Made by a program: the position numbers and the translations under genes. Source: an uncultured Clostridia bacterium (GTDB lineage Bacteria; Bacillota; Clostridia; TANB77; CAG-508). From it: a stretch of 13,963 nt of DNA. Positions 1-7,555 of the stretch are shown here, piece after piece. The stretch lies in NCBI GenBank assembly GCA_944393275.1, contig CALXZQ010000022.1, positions 1 to 13,963 on the forward strand, given 5' to 3'. Position 1 is the first letter of the stretch, and each line of letters starts with the position of its first letter. Under the pieces are notes generated by a model. It had not been told where the DNA came from, did not search any database, and saw only the letters and a program-made list of their open reading frames with translations.

Positions 1-1
1 T

Positions 2-30
2 AAAAGGTTATTTTTAAAATAACCTTTTTA
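2..30 (+). terminator. Intrinsic terminator of an upstream gene
   Basis: Positions 2-10 (AAAAGGTTA) pair perfectly with 20-28 (TAACCTTTT) around a T/A-rich loop, and a short T-rich tract follows. It most likely ends a gene left of the window. The stem is nearly symmetric, so it could also work leftward. Nothing else is identifiable before dxs; no convincing -35/-10 pair was found in 31-100. Confidence 0.6.
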
Positions 31-112
31 TTATATTTTATGTGGAAAAATACATAAAAATATGATATAGTGTATGATGATATAACTTTTAATAAGTATT
101 GAGGGGATAAAA

Positions 113-1969
113 ATGGAAAAATTTATAGATAAAATAAACTCAGCAGAAGATCTAAGAAAACTAAATTATAAAGAAAAAAAACAATATGCAGAAGAGCTTA
201 GAGAATATATATTAGATATAGTATCAAAAAATGGAGGGCACTTAGCATCAAACTTAGGTGTAGTAGAACTTACTTTAGCTTTACATAGTGTTTTTAATTT
301 ACCAGAAGATAAAATAATATGGGATGTAGGACACCAAACTTATGTACATAAAATTCTAACAGGAAGAAAAGAGCAAATGAAAACATTAAGACAATTAAAT
401 GGTATTGCGGGATTTCCAAAAACAACAGAGTCTGAATGTGATTGTTTTAATACTGGACATAGTAGTACCTCTATTTCTGTTGCTTTAGGAATGGCGAGAA
501 CAAGAGATATTAGAAAAGAAAAACACAGTGTAGTTGCAGTAATTGGAGATGGAGCATTAACAGGGGGAATGGCACTAGAAGCATTAAATGATGCAGGATT
601 TTCAAATACAAATATTATTGTTATTCTAAATGATAATGAAATGAGTATCTCTAAAAATGTTGGTGGAATATCTCGATTCTTAAGTAGAGTAAGGACTAAA
701 AAGTTCTATACAAAATCAAATAATTATGTAAAAAAAGCAGTAGCTAAAATACCTAAGTTTGGAGACTTTATAATAAGACATACAAGAAAACTAAAATACA
801 GTATTAAACAATTAATGATTCCTAATATGATGTTTGAAGATATGGGATTTAAATATATGGGACCAATAGATGGACATGACATAGAAAAACTAGAAAGTTA
901 TTTTAAAACAGCCAAACAACTACTAGATGGACCAATTCTTATACATGTTGTAACTAAGAAGGGAAAAGGATATAAACCAGCAGAGGAAAATCCAGATAAA
1001 TTTCATGGAATAGGAAGTTTTAATTTGGAAACAGGAGAAAGTTTAACCCCTAAGAAAAAAGATTATTCAAAAGCATTTGGAGAAAAATTAGTTGAACTTG
1101 CAGAAAAGAATGAAAAAATAGTAGCAGTAACTGCAGCAATGAAAGATGGGACAGGTCTTACAGAGTTTAGCAAGAGATTTCCAAATAGGTTTTTTGATAT
1201 TGGGATTGCTGAACAACATGCAATAGGAATGGCAGCAGGAATGGCCAAAGATGGAATGATACCAGTTGTACCAATATATTCATCTTTTTATCAAAGAGGA
1301 TATGATCAGGTAATACATGATGTTTGTATACAAAAGTTACCAGTTGTATTATGTGTAGATAGGGCAGGAATCGTTGGAAATGATGGAGAAACTCATCAAG
1401 GAATATTAGATTTATCTTTCTTTAATGTAGTTCCAAACCTTAATATAATGGCACCAAAAGATTTTATAGAATTAGGTGATATGTTAGAATTTGCAATAAA
1501 TTTAAACGAACCAGTAGTTATAAGATATCCACGTGGTGGAGAAGGAGATTATAAATTCGAGAAACACGAACCAATAGAAAAAGGAAAAGCAGAAATAATT
1601 GAAGAAGGAAAAGACATTACAATAGTTGCTATAGGAAAGATGGTAGACAGAGCAATGAAAGTAAGTGAGATTTTAAAAGAAAAAAATATAGAAGCAGAAG
1701 TAATTAATGCTAGATTTTTAAAACCAATAGATGAAAAAACAATTGTAAGTTCTATATCAAAAACCAAAAATGTAATTACAATAGAAGATAATAGTGTAGA
1801 AGGTGGATTGGGAACAGTGGTATCAGAACTTATAGTAAAAAATAATCTTCAAAACATAAAAATGAAAAAACTTGGATATCCAGATGAATTTGTAAAACAT
1901 GCATCAACAGGAGAAATAGAAAAACTATATGGATTAGATGCTGAAGCAATAGCTAAATCTTGTATATAA
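113..1969 (+). CDS. dxs: 1-deoxy-D-xylulose-5-phosphate synthase
   Basis: Cytosolic thiamine-diphosphate (ThDP) enzyme that condenses pyruvate and glyceraldehyde-3-phosphate to 1-deoxy-D-xylulose-5-phosphate. This is the first step of the MEP isoprenoid pathway and a branch to thiamine and pyridoxal. The 618-residue length is full for the family. Visible motifs are GGHLASNLG with His43, the WDVGHQ stretch with His74, the ThDP/metal motif GDGALTGG (145-152) followed by the NDNEMS segment near 173, the transketolase-type catalytic Glu367 in IAEQHA, and DRAGIVGNDGETHQG (416-430) with His428. The C-terminal transketolase domain runs from about 490 to the end. The start is supported by GAGGGG at 101-106, six bases upstream. 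It lies 10 bp before the ylmH-like gene and is probably cotranscribed with it; the two share the terminator near 2803. All motif residues I checked are intact. Confidence 0.97.
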   Translation: MEKFIDKINSAEDLRKLNYKEKKQYAEELREYILDIVSKNGGHLASNLGVVELTLALHSVFNLPEDKIIWDVGHQTYVHKILTGRKEQMKTLRQLNGIAGFPKTTESECDCFNTGHSSTSISVALGMARTRDIRKEKHSVVAVIGDGALTGGMALEALNDAGFSNTNIIVILNDNEMSISKNVGGISRFLSRVRTKKFYTKSNNYVKKAVAKIPKFGDFIIRHTRKLKYSIKQLMIPNMMFEDMGFKYMGPIDGHDIEKLESYFKTAKQLLDGPILIHVVTKKGKGYKPAEENPDKFHGIGSFNLETGESLTPKKKDYSKAFGEKLVELAEKNEKIVAVTAAMKDGTGLTEFSKRFPNRFFDIGIAEQHAIGMAAGMAKDGMIPVVPIYSSFYQRGYDQVIHDVCIQKLPVVLCVDRAGIVGNDGETHQGILDLSFFNVVPNLNIMAPKDFIELGDMLEFAINLNEPVVIRYPRGGEGDYKFEKHEPIEKGKAEIIEEGKDITIVAIGKMVDRAMKVSEILKEKNIEAEVINARFLKPIDEKTIVSSISKTKNVITIEDNSVEGGLGTVVSELIVKNNLQNIKMKKLGYPDEFVKHASTGEIEKLYGLDAEAIAKSCI

Positions 1970-1979
1970 GGTAATTAGT

Positions 1980-2786
1980 ATGAATAAGCAAGAATTATTA
2001 GAGAAAAGTAATGATAAAGAAAAAGTATTATTAGCAAAAGTTTTAGATAGGATAAGAATTTCAAAAACAAAAAATAAAATAGTAAGTACAGACTTTTTAG
2101 ATGAACATGAACAAAGAATAGTTTTAGACTTACTAATGAAAATGAAGATTAGAAATTATAAAATTTGGGGGGGATTTGAAAATGCAGAAAGAAAAATACT
2201 TATAGTATATCCTGAAAAATTAGAAAACATATTTATAAATGAAATACCAAATAAAGAAGAATATCTATCTATAATAAGAATAATATTATCAAAACAACTT
2301 GTTGGGCAATATACACATAGAGATTATCTAGGTGGAGTTATAAAAACAGGAATAAAAAGAGAAAAAATTGGAGATATAATTGTATACGATGAAGGAGCAG
2401 ATATAATCATCTTGCCAGAGGTTACAAAATATCTTAAATATAACTTACCTGAACTTACAAGATTTAGTAAAGCCAAAATAGAGCAAGAAAAAATAGAAAA
2501 TCTCAAAGAGAAAAAAGAAAAATATCAAGATATAGAAATTATAGTTCCATCTATGAGATTAGATTCAGTAGTTTCAGAACTTATAAAAGTTTCGAGAAAT
2601 AAAAGTTCAGAACTTATAAAAGAAGAAAGAGTATTTTTAAATTTTGTAGTAGAACCTAGAGGAACAAAAGAGGTTAAAGTAAGTGATATATTGACAATTA
2701 GAGGAAAAGGTAGATTTAAAATAATAGAAATAATTCGTAAAACTAGAAATGAAAGATTTGTTATAAAAGTACAAAAATATGTATAA
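1980..2786 (+). CDS. ylmH: YlmH-family S4-domain RNA-binding protein
   Basis: The order of conserved blocks follows the YlmH family: TDFLDEHEQ near 37-45, GGFENAERK near 64-72, then the signature HRDYLGGVIKTGIKREKIGDI from His113 to about 133. A C-terminal S4 domain runs from about 190 to 250 (MRLDSVVSELIKVSRNK, then GKGRFKI). At 268 residues it is close to B. subtilis YlmH. That protein binds RNA/ribosomes and has been linked to ribosome-associated quality control and genetically to the cell-division cluster. The role here is inferred by family only. The start follows AAGG overlapping the dxs stop codon, with about seven bases of spacing, which suggests translational coupling. The location is unusual: ylmH normally sits with sepF and divIVA, whereas dxs is often followed by the different S4-domain gene tlyA. 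There is no methyltransferase domain here, so it is not TlyA. Confidence 0.85.
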   Translation: MNKQELLEKSNDKEKVLLAKVLDRIRISKTKNKIVSTDFLDEHEQRIVLDLLMKMKIRNYKIWGGFENAERKILIVYPEKLENIFINEIPNKEEYLSIIRIILSKQLVGQYTHRDYLGGVIKTGIKREKIGDIIVYDEGADIIILPEVTKYLKYNLPELTRFSKAKIEQEKIENLKEKKEKYQDIEIIVPSMRLDSVVSELIKVSRNKSSELIKEERVFLNFVVEPRGTKEVKVSDILTIRGKGRFKIIEIIRKTRNERFVIKVQKYV

Positions 2787-2802
2787 AATGAAAATAATTA
2801 GT

Positions 2803-2830
2803 AAAGAATACTTGCAAAGTATTCTTTTTT
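2803..2830 (+). terminator. Intrinsic terminator after the ylmH-like gene
   Basis: AAAGAATACTT (2803-2813) pairs perfectly with AAGTATTCTTT (2817-2827) across the three-base loop GCA, and the T run extends to 2830. It closes the dxs-ylmH unit. The -35 box of the gap promoter falls in this hairpin's loop and descending arm. Confidence 0.9.
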
Positions 2831-2840
2831 GTTATAGAAT
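2812..2840 (+). promoter_or_regulatory. Putative sigma-A promoter of the gap operon
   Basis: TTGCAA (2812-2817, 4 of 6 consensus) is separated by 17 bp from TAGAAT (2835-2840, 5 of 6). A start site about seven bases after the -10 box falls near 2847, which is the first base of the leader hairpin. The promoter overlaps the upstream terminator. The assignment is by consensus matching only. Confidence 0.55.
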
Positions 2841-2846
2841 GTTTAA

Positions 2847-2887
2847 GTCAGGGAAGCTGACGAATTTATGCGCGTGTTTTGCGTAAA
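2847..2887 (+). promoter_or_regulatory. Structured gap leader: two hairpins
   Basis: The first hairpin is GTCAG (2847-2851), loop GGAAG, CTGAC (2857-2861). It would sit at the very 5' end of the predicted mRNA. The second pairs TTTATGCG (2865-2872) with TGCGTAAA (2880-2887), including two G-T wobbles, and lies five bases before the ribosome binding site GGAGG (2893-2897). I do not recognise a riboswitch class. A 5'-terminal stem-loop that protects a highly expressed mRNA is the simplest reading. Confidence 0.45.
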
Positions 2888-2904
2888 AGAATGGAGGAAT
2901 TTTA

Positions 2905-3912
2905 ATGTCAATTAAGATTGGTTTTAATGGTTTTGGAAGAATTGGAAAATTAGCATTCCAAGCAGCATTAACAAAAGGAGATGATGTAGAAATCGTTGCT
3001 ATAAATGATCCATTTATAACAGCAGACTATATGGCTTACATGGTAAAATACGATACAGTTCATGGAAAATTTAATGGAACTGTAGAAGCTAAAGAAAATA
3101 CATTAATAGTTAATGGAAAAGAAATAAAAGTATATAATGAAATGGATCCTAAAAATATTCCTTGGGGTAAAGAAGGAGTAGAATATGTTCTTGAATGTTC
3201 AGGAGTATTCACAACAATGGAAAAAGCTCAAGCTCATTTAGAAGCAGGAGCTAAAAAAGTTATTATAAGTGCACCTTCAAAAGATGCTCCAATGTTTGTT
3301 ATGGGAGTTAATAATGATAAATATGATACAAGTATGAATATCGTTTCAAATGCATCTTGTACAACAAACTGTTTAGCACCACTTGCTAAAATTATAAATG
3401 ATAATTTTGGAATTAAAGACGGATTAATGACAACAGTTCACTCTACAACAGCTACACAAAAAACAGTTGACGGAGCTTCAAAGAAAGATTGGAGAGGTGG
3501 ACGTGCAGCATCAGCTAACATAATACCATCTTCAACAGGAGCTGCAAAAGCAGTTGGAAAAGTAATACCAGAATTAAATGGAAAGCTAACAGGTATGTCA
3601 TTTAGAGTACCTACAGTAGATGTTTCAGTTGTTGATTTAACTTGTAACTTAGAAAAACCAACAACAATGGAAGAAATATGTGCAGCAGTTAAGAAGGCAG
3701 CAGAAGGAGAATTAAAAGGAATAGTTGAATATGTTGATGAACCAGTTGTTTCTTCAGACTTTATCCACGATGCACATACATCAATATTTGATAGTACAGC
3801 AGGAATTCAATTAACAGATACATTCGTTAAATTAGTAGCTTGGTATGATAATGAATGGGGATATTCAAACAAATTAATAGATTTAGCTTGTTATATGGCA
3901 AGTAAAGACTAA
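2905..3912 (+). CDS. gap: Glyceraldehyde-3-phosphate dehydrogenase, type I
   Basis: Cytosolic glycolytic enzyme that converts glyceraldehyde-3-phosphate, phosphate and NAD+ to 1,3-bisphosphoglycerate. The Rossmann motif GFGRIG is at 9-14. Asp35 in AINDP, at the end of the second strand, points to NAD rather than NADP. The catalytic Cys152 lies in ASCTTNC, and the partner His179 in TTVHST. The C-terminal WYDNEWGYSNK block is present, and the 335 residues are full length. The sequence resembles the E. coli GapA/eukaryotic GapC branch (for example NDPF, ISAPSKDAPMFVMGVN). AGGAGG-type site GGAGG at 2893-2897 fixes the start. It is the first gene of the glycolytic operon, with its own promoter and structured leader. 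No CggR-type regulator gene precedes it. A hairpin separates it from pgk. Confidence 0.98.
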   Translation: MSIKIGFNGFGRIGKLAFQAALTKGDDVEIVAINDPFITADYMAYMVKYDTVHGKFNGTVEAKENTLIVNGKEIKVYNEMDPKNIPWGKEGVEYVLECSGVFTTMEKAQAHLEAGAKKVIISAPSKDAPMFVMGVNNDKYDTSMNIVSNASCTTNCLAPLAKIINDNFGIKDGLMTTVHSTTATQKTVDGASKKDWRGGRAASANIIPSSTGAAKAVGKVIPELNGKLTGMSFRVPTVDVSVVDLTCNLEKPTTMEEICAAVKKAAEGELKGIVEYVDEPVVSSDFIHDAHTSIFDSTAGIQLTDTFVKLVAWYDNEWGYSNKLIDLACYMASKD

Positions 3913-3929
3913 TTTATAATGTAACACAA

Positions 3930-3954
3930 AGGGGTTGCTGTATTTGCAACCTCT
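3930..3954 (+). promoter_or_regulatory. gap-pgk intercistronic hairpin
   Basis: GGTTGC (3933-3938) pairs with GCAACC (3946-3951) over a seven-base loop. It extends by a G-T wobble, a G-C and an A-T pair to 3930/3954. No T run follows, so a full terminator is unlikely. A perfect palindrome CTTTATATAAAG (3957-3968) comes directly after. The likely role is 3'-end protection or an RNA-processing point that sets gap expression above pgk; this is inference. Confidence 0.5.
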
Positions 3955-4000
3955 AGCTTTATATAAAGAACAATTGATTTTTAAGGGGGAATTAACAATT

Positions 4001-5185
4001 ATGAATAAAAAAACTGTTAGAGATATAGATTTAAAAGGTAAAAAAGTTATTGTAAGATGTGACTTTAATGTGCCACAAGATGAAAATGGAAAAATAACAG
4101 ATAATAGAAGAATAGTAGCTGCTCTTCCTACAATAAAATATTTATTAGAACAAAACTGCAAAATAATATTATGCTCTCATTTAGGAAGACCAAAAGGAGA
4201 AGTAAAGCCAGAATTTTCATTAGCACCAGTAGCAGCTGAATTATCTAGATTATTAGGACAAGAAGTAAAACTTGCTAAAGATGTTGTAGGAGAAGATGCA
4301 AAGAGATTAGCTTCTGAATTAAAAGAAAAAGAAATAATGTTACTAGAGAATGTAAGATTTGAAAAAGGCGAAGAAAAAAATGATCCAGAACTTGCTAAAG
4401 AGCTTGCTGATTTGGCAGAAGTATTTGTAAACGATGCATTTGGAACAGCACATAGAGCACATAGTTCAACAGCAGGAATAGCAAATTATTTACCAGCAGT
4501 TAGTGGATTTTTAATTGAAAAAGAATTAAAGTTTTTAGGTGAAACAGTAAATAATCCTAAGAGACCTTTTGTTGCAATACTAGGAGGTAAAAAAGTTTCT
4601 GACAAAATAGGTGTAATAGAAAGTTTATTAGAAAAAGTTGATACTTTAATGATAGGTGGAGCTATGGCATATACATTCTTCAAAGCACAAGGATATAATG
4701 TTGGAAATTCAATATGTGAATTAGACAAATTAGATCTAGCTCTAGAATTAATAGAAAAAGCAAAAACAAAAGGTGTTAAGTTAATGTTGCCAGTAGATAC
4801 AAAAGTTGGTAAGGAATTTGCTAAAGATACAGAAAGCAAAATAGTAAAATATACAGAAATACCAGATGGATGGGAAGGATTTGACATTGGTCCAGAAACT
4901 ATAGAAATGTACAAAAAAGAATTAGAAAGTGCAAAAACAGTTTTATGGAATGGACCAGTTGGATTATTTGAATTCGATCAATTTGCTGTTGGAACAAATG
5001 AAATAGCTGCAAAATTAGCTACACTAGATGCTGTAACAGTTATAGGAGGAGGAGATTCTGCAGCAGCTGTTGAAAAAGCAGGACTAGCTGACAAAATGAC
5101 TCATATTTCAACAGGTGGTGGAGCATCATTAGAATTCTTAGAGGGAAAAGCTCTACCAGGAATAGAATGCTTATTAGATAAATAG
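4001..5185 (+). CDS. pgk: Phosphoglycerate kinase
   Basis: Transfers phosphate from 1,3-bisphosphoglycerate to ADP, the first ATP-yielding step of glycolysis. The true start is ATG at 4001, giving 394 residues. An upstream in-frame TTG at 3935 lies inside the intercistronic hairpin and has no suitable ribosome site, while AAGGGGGA at 3983-3990 serves the ATG. Substrate-side motifs are VRCDFNVP (18-25), SHLGRPKG (59-66), LLENVRF (114-120) and NDAFGTAHRAHSS (144-156). Nucleotide-side motifs are LGGKKVSDK (194-202, with Lys202), NGPVGLFE (317-324), the GGGDSAA loop near 349-355, and ISTGGGASLEFLEG (369-382). The protein is a complete single-domain PGK, without fusion to TPI. It is followed after 30 bp by tpiA. 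Confidence 0.98.
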   Translation: MNKKTVRDIDLKGKKVIVRCDFNVPQDENGKITDNRRIVAALPTIKYLLEQNCKIILCSHLGRPKGEVKPEFSLAPVAAELSRLLGQEVKLAKDVVGEDAKRLASELKEKEIMLLENVRFEKGEEKNDPELAKELADLAEVFVNDAFGTAHRAHSSTAGIANYLPAVSGFLIEKELKFLGETVNNPKRPFVAILGGKKVSDKIGVIESLLEKVDTLMIGGAMAYTFFKAQGYNVGNSICELDKLDLALELIEKAKTKGVKLMLPVDTKVGKEFAKDTESKIVKYTEIPDGWEGFDIGPETIEMYKKELESAKTVLWNGPVGLFEFDQFAVGTNEIAAKLATLDAVTVIGGGDSAAAVEKAGLADKMTHISTGGGASLEFLEGKALPGIECLLDK

Positions 5186-5215
5186 AATATAATAATTAAA
5201 TTTAGGAGGTTTTCT

Positions 5216-5968
5216 ATGAGAAAAAAAGTAATCGCAGGGAACTGGAAAATGAATATGATACCAAGTGAAGCAATGAGATGTATAGAAGAATTAATACCAT
5301 TAGTAAAAGATTCAGAAGCAGAAGTAATTCTATGTGTGCCATATATAGATTTATTTTATGCATTACTTATTGCTCAAAATACGAATATAAAAATAGGAGC
5401 ACAAAATATGCACTTTGAAAAAAATGGTGCCTATACAGGAGAAGTCTCAGGAGAGATGCTAAAATCTATAGGAGTTGAATATGTTATAATAGGACACTCA
5501 GAAAGAAGACAGTATTTCGCAGAGACAGATGAGACTGTAAATAAAAAAGTTAAAGCAGCTCATTTATATGGATTAAAACCAATAGTATGTGTAGGAGAAA
5601 GCTTAGAACAAAAAGAAGCTGGAAAGACTACTGAGGTTATAACAACACAAACAAAATTAGCATTAGATGGATTAAGTAAAGAACAAGTAGAAAATACAAT
5701 AGTAGCTTATGAACCAATTTGGGCAATAGGAACAGGAAAAACAGCAACATCAGAAGATGCTAATAATAGTATTAAAGAAATAAGGAGCCAAATAGCAAAA
5801 GACTATGGACAAGATACAGCAGATAGAGTTATAATACAATATGGCGGTAGCGTAAAATCATCAAATGCCAAAGAACTATTTACAACATCAGATATTGATG
5901 GAGGATTAGTTGGAGGAGCCAGCCTAAAAGCAGATGAATTTGCGAAAATTGTCAATTTTAATAAATAG
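5216..5968 (+). CDS. tpiA: Triose-phosphate isomerase
   Basis: Interconverts dihydroxyacetone phosphate and glyceraldehyde-3-phosphate in the cytosol. The 250 residues form a complete TIM barrel with all catalytic positions: Asn9 and Lys11 in AGNWKMN, the electrophile His94 in IIGHSERR, and the general base Glu166 in AYEPIWAIGTGK, which leads into the phosphate-gripping loop 6. The downstream phosphate-binding glycine loops GGSVK and GGLVGGASL are also present. AGGAGG at 5204-5209 is six bases before ATG. The gene lies between pgk and gpmI with short gaps of about 30 bp and no internal terminator, so it is read as part of the gap operon. Confidence 0.98.
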   Translation: MRKKVIAGNWKMNMIPSEAMRCIEELIPLVKDSEAEVILCVPYIDLFYALLIAQNTNIKIGAQNMHFEKNGAYTGEVSGEMLKSIGVEYVIIGHSERRQYFAETDETVNKKVKAAHLYGLKPIVCVGESLEQKEAGKTTEVITTQTKLALDGLSKEQVENTIVAYEPIWAIGTGKTATSEDANNSIKEIRSQIAKDYGQDTADRVIIQYGGSVKSSNAKELFTTSDIDGGLVGGASLKADEFAKIVNFNK

Positions 5969-6001
5969 AAGTAAAATTCTAGAAAAGGAAGGTCATAATT
6001 A

Positions 6002-7534
6002 ATGAAGGATAAACTTACAATGCTAATGATATTAGATGGATTTGGAAACAACCCAAACAAAGAAGGAAATGCAGTTGAAATAGCAAATACACCTAATATT
6101 GATAGAATAATGAAAACATGCCCTACTACTGAAATATATACCAGTGGTCTAAATGTTGGATTACCAGAAGGACAAATGGGAAATTCTGAAGTAGGACATA
6201 CAAATATTGGTGCAGGAAGAATTGTATATCAAGAACTAACAAGAATAACAAAATCAATTGAAGATGGAGATTTTTTTAGTATACCAGAATTAGTAGAAGC
6301 AATAGAAAATTGTAAGAAAAATAATTCTAAATTGCACATAATGGGCTTATTATCAGATGGTGGTGTTCATAGTCATATACGTCATCTATTTGCTATATTA
6401 GAATTAGCAAAAAGAAAAGACTTTGAAGATGTGTATGTACACTGCTTTATGGATGGAAGAGATACTCCACCAGCATCAGGAGAAAACTACATCTTAAAAC
6501 TAGAAGAAAAAATGAAAGAAAAGGGTATAGGAAAGATTGCTACCATATCAGGAAGATTCTATAGTATGGATAGAGATAAAAGATGGAATAGAATTCAAAA
6601 ATCCTATGATGCTATGGTAAATGGAATTGGAGAAAAAGAAACAACAGCAATAGCTGCAATAGAAAGCTCATATCAAAAAGAAATATTTGATGAATTTATA
6701 GAACCAACAGTTATATGTAATGGAGATACACCTATAGCAACAATATCTGATAATGATTCCGTAATATTCTTTAACTTTAGACCAGATAGAGCAAGAGAAA
6801 TTACAAGAACATTGGTAGATAAAGAATTTTGTGAATTTGAAACTAAAAAAATGAATTTATACTTCGTTTGCTTTACAAGATATGATGATACAATGCCAAA
6901 TGTAAAAATTGCATTTAAACCAACAACATTAGAAAATACTTTTGGAGAATATATAAGCAAGAATGGTTTAAAACAATTAAGAATAGCTGAAACTGAAAAA
7001 TATGCACATGTTACATTCTTTTTCAATGGAGGAGAAGAAAAACAATATGAAGGAGAAGATAGAATATTAGTACCATCTCCTAAAGTAGAAACTTATGATT
7101 TAAAACCAGAAATGAGTGCTATTGAAGTTACAGATAAAGTAGTTGAAGCAATAAATTCTAAAAAATATGATGTAATAATCTTAAACTATGCAAACCCAGA
7201 TATGGTAGGACATACTGGAAATTTAGAGGCAGCTGTTAAAGCTATAGAAACTATAGATAGCTGTGTACAAAGAGTAGTAGAAGCAGTAGAAAGTCAAGAT
7301 GGAACTCTATTAATTACAGCAGATCATGGAAATGCTGAACAAATGGTAGATGCTAAAACAGGAGAGCCACATACAGCTCACACAACAAACCCAGTTCCAT
7401 TAATGTTAGTTGGCATGGAAAATGTTAAATTGAAATCAGGAAAATTAGCTGATTTAGCACCAACAATGCTAGATATAATGGGATTAGAAAAACCAGAGCA
7501 GATGACAGGTGAAAGCTTATTAGTAAGGGAATAG
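6002..7534 (+). CDS. gpmI: Phosphoglycerate mutase, cofactor-independent (Mn-dependent)
   Basis: Converts 3-phosphoglycerate to 2-phosphoglycerate by way of a phosphoserine intermediate. It is a two-domain enzyme of the alkaline phosphatase superfamily. The N-terminal metal ligand is Asp12 in LDGFG, and the nucleophile is Ser62 in MGNSEVGHTNIG. The mutase domain shows LLSDGGVHSH and HCFMDGRDTPP. The C-terminal metal site shows NYANPDMVGHTG and ITADHGNAEQM. Its 510 residues match the usual length. AAGGAAGG at 5985-5992 precedes the ATG. It is the last glycolytic gene here. Enolase, which often follows, is absent, and a YezG-like gene starts 21 bp later. Confidence 0.98.
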   Translation: MKDKLTMLMILDGFGNNPNKEGNAVEIANTPNIDRIMKTCPTTEIYTSGLNVGLPEGQMGNSEVGHTNIGAGRIVYQELTRITKSIEDGDFFSIPELVEAIENCKKNNSKLHIMGLLSDGGVHSHIRHLFAILELAKRKDFEDVYVHCFMDGRDTPPASGENYILKLEEKMKEKGIGKIATISGRFYSMDRDKRWNRIQKSYDAMVNGIGEKETTAIAAIESSYQKEIFDEFIEPTVICNGDTPIATISDNDSVIFFNFRPDRAREITRTLVDKEFCEFETKKMNLYFVCFTRYDDTMPNVKIAFKPTTLENTFGEYISKNGLKQLRIAETEKYAHVTFFFNGGEEKQYEGEDRILVPSPKVETYDLKPEMSAIEVTDKVVEAINSKKYDVIILNYANPDMVGHTGNLEAAVKAIETIDSCVQRVVEAVESQDGTLLITADHGNAEQMVDAKTGEPHTAHTTNPVPLMLVGMENVKLKSGKLADLAPTMLDIMGLEKPEQMTGESLLVRE

Positions 7535-7555
7535 TATATTGGGGGATAAAAATGT

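Noticed and set aside
2573..2622. Exact 17-bp direct repeat in the ylmH-like gene (TTCAGAACTTATAAAAG twice, 33 bp apart)
   Set aside because: It is in frame and encodes SELIK twice within the S4 helices, so normal codon reuse in a repetitive helix explains it.
3933..3951. CIRCE-type or other known operator between gap and pgk
   Set aside because: The arms GGTTGC/GCAACC do not match CIRCE (TTAGCACTC-N9-GAGTGCTAA) or any operator I recognise.
3935..4000. Possible TTG start giving pgk 22 extra N-terminal residues
   Set aside because: It begins inside the intercistronic hairpin, has no suitable ribosome site, and the extra residues are not PGK-like. AAGGGGGA serves the ATG at 4001.
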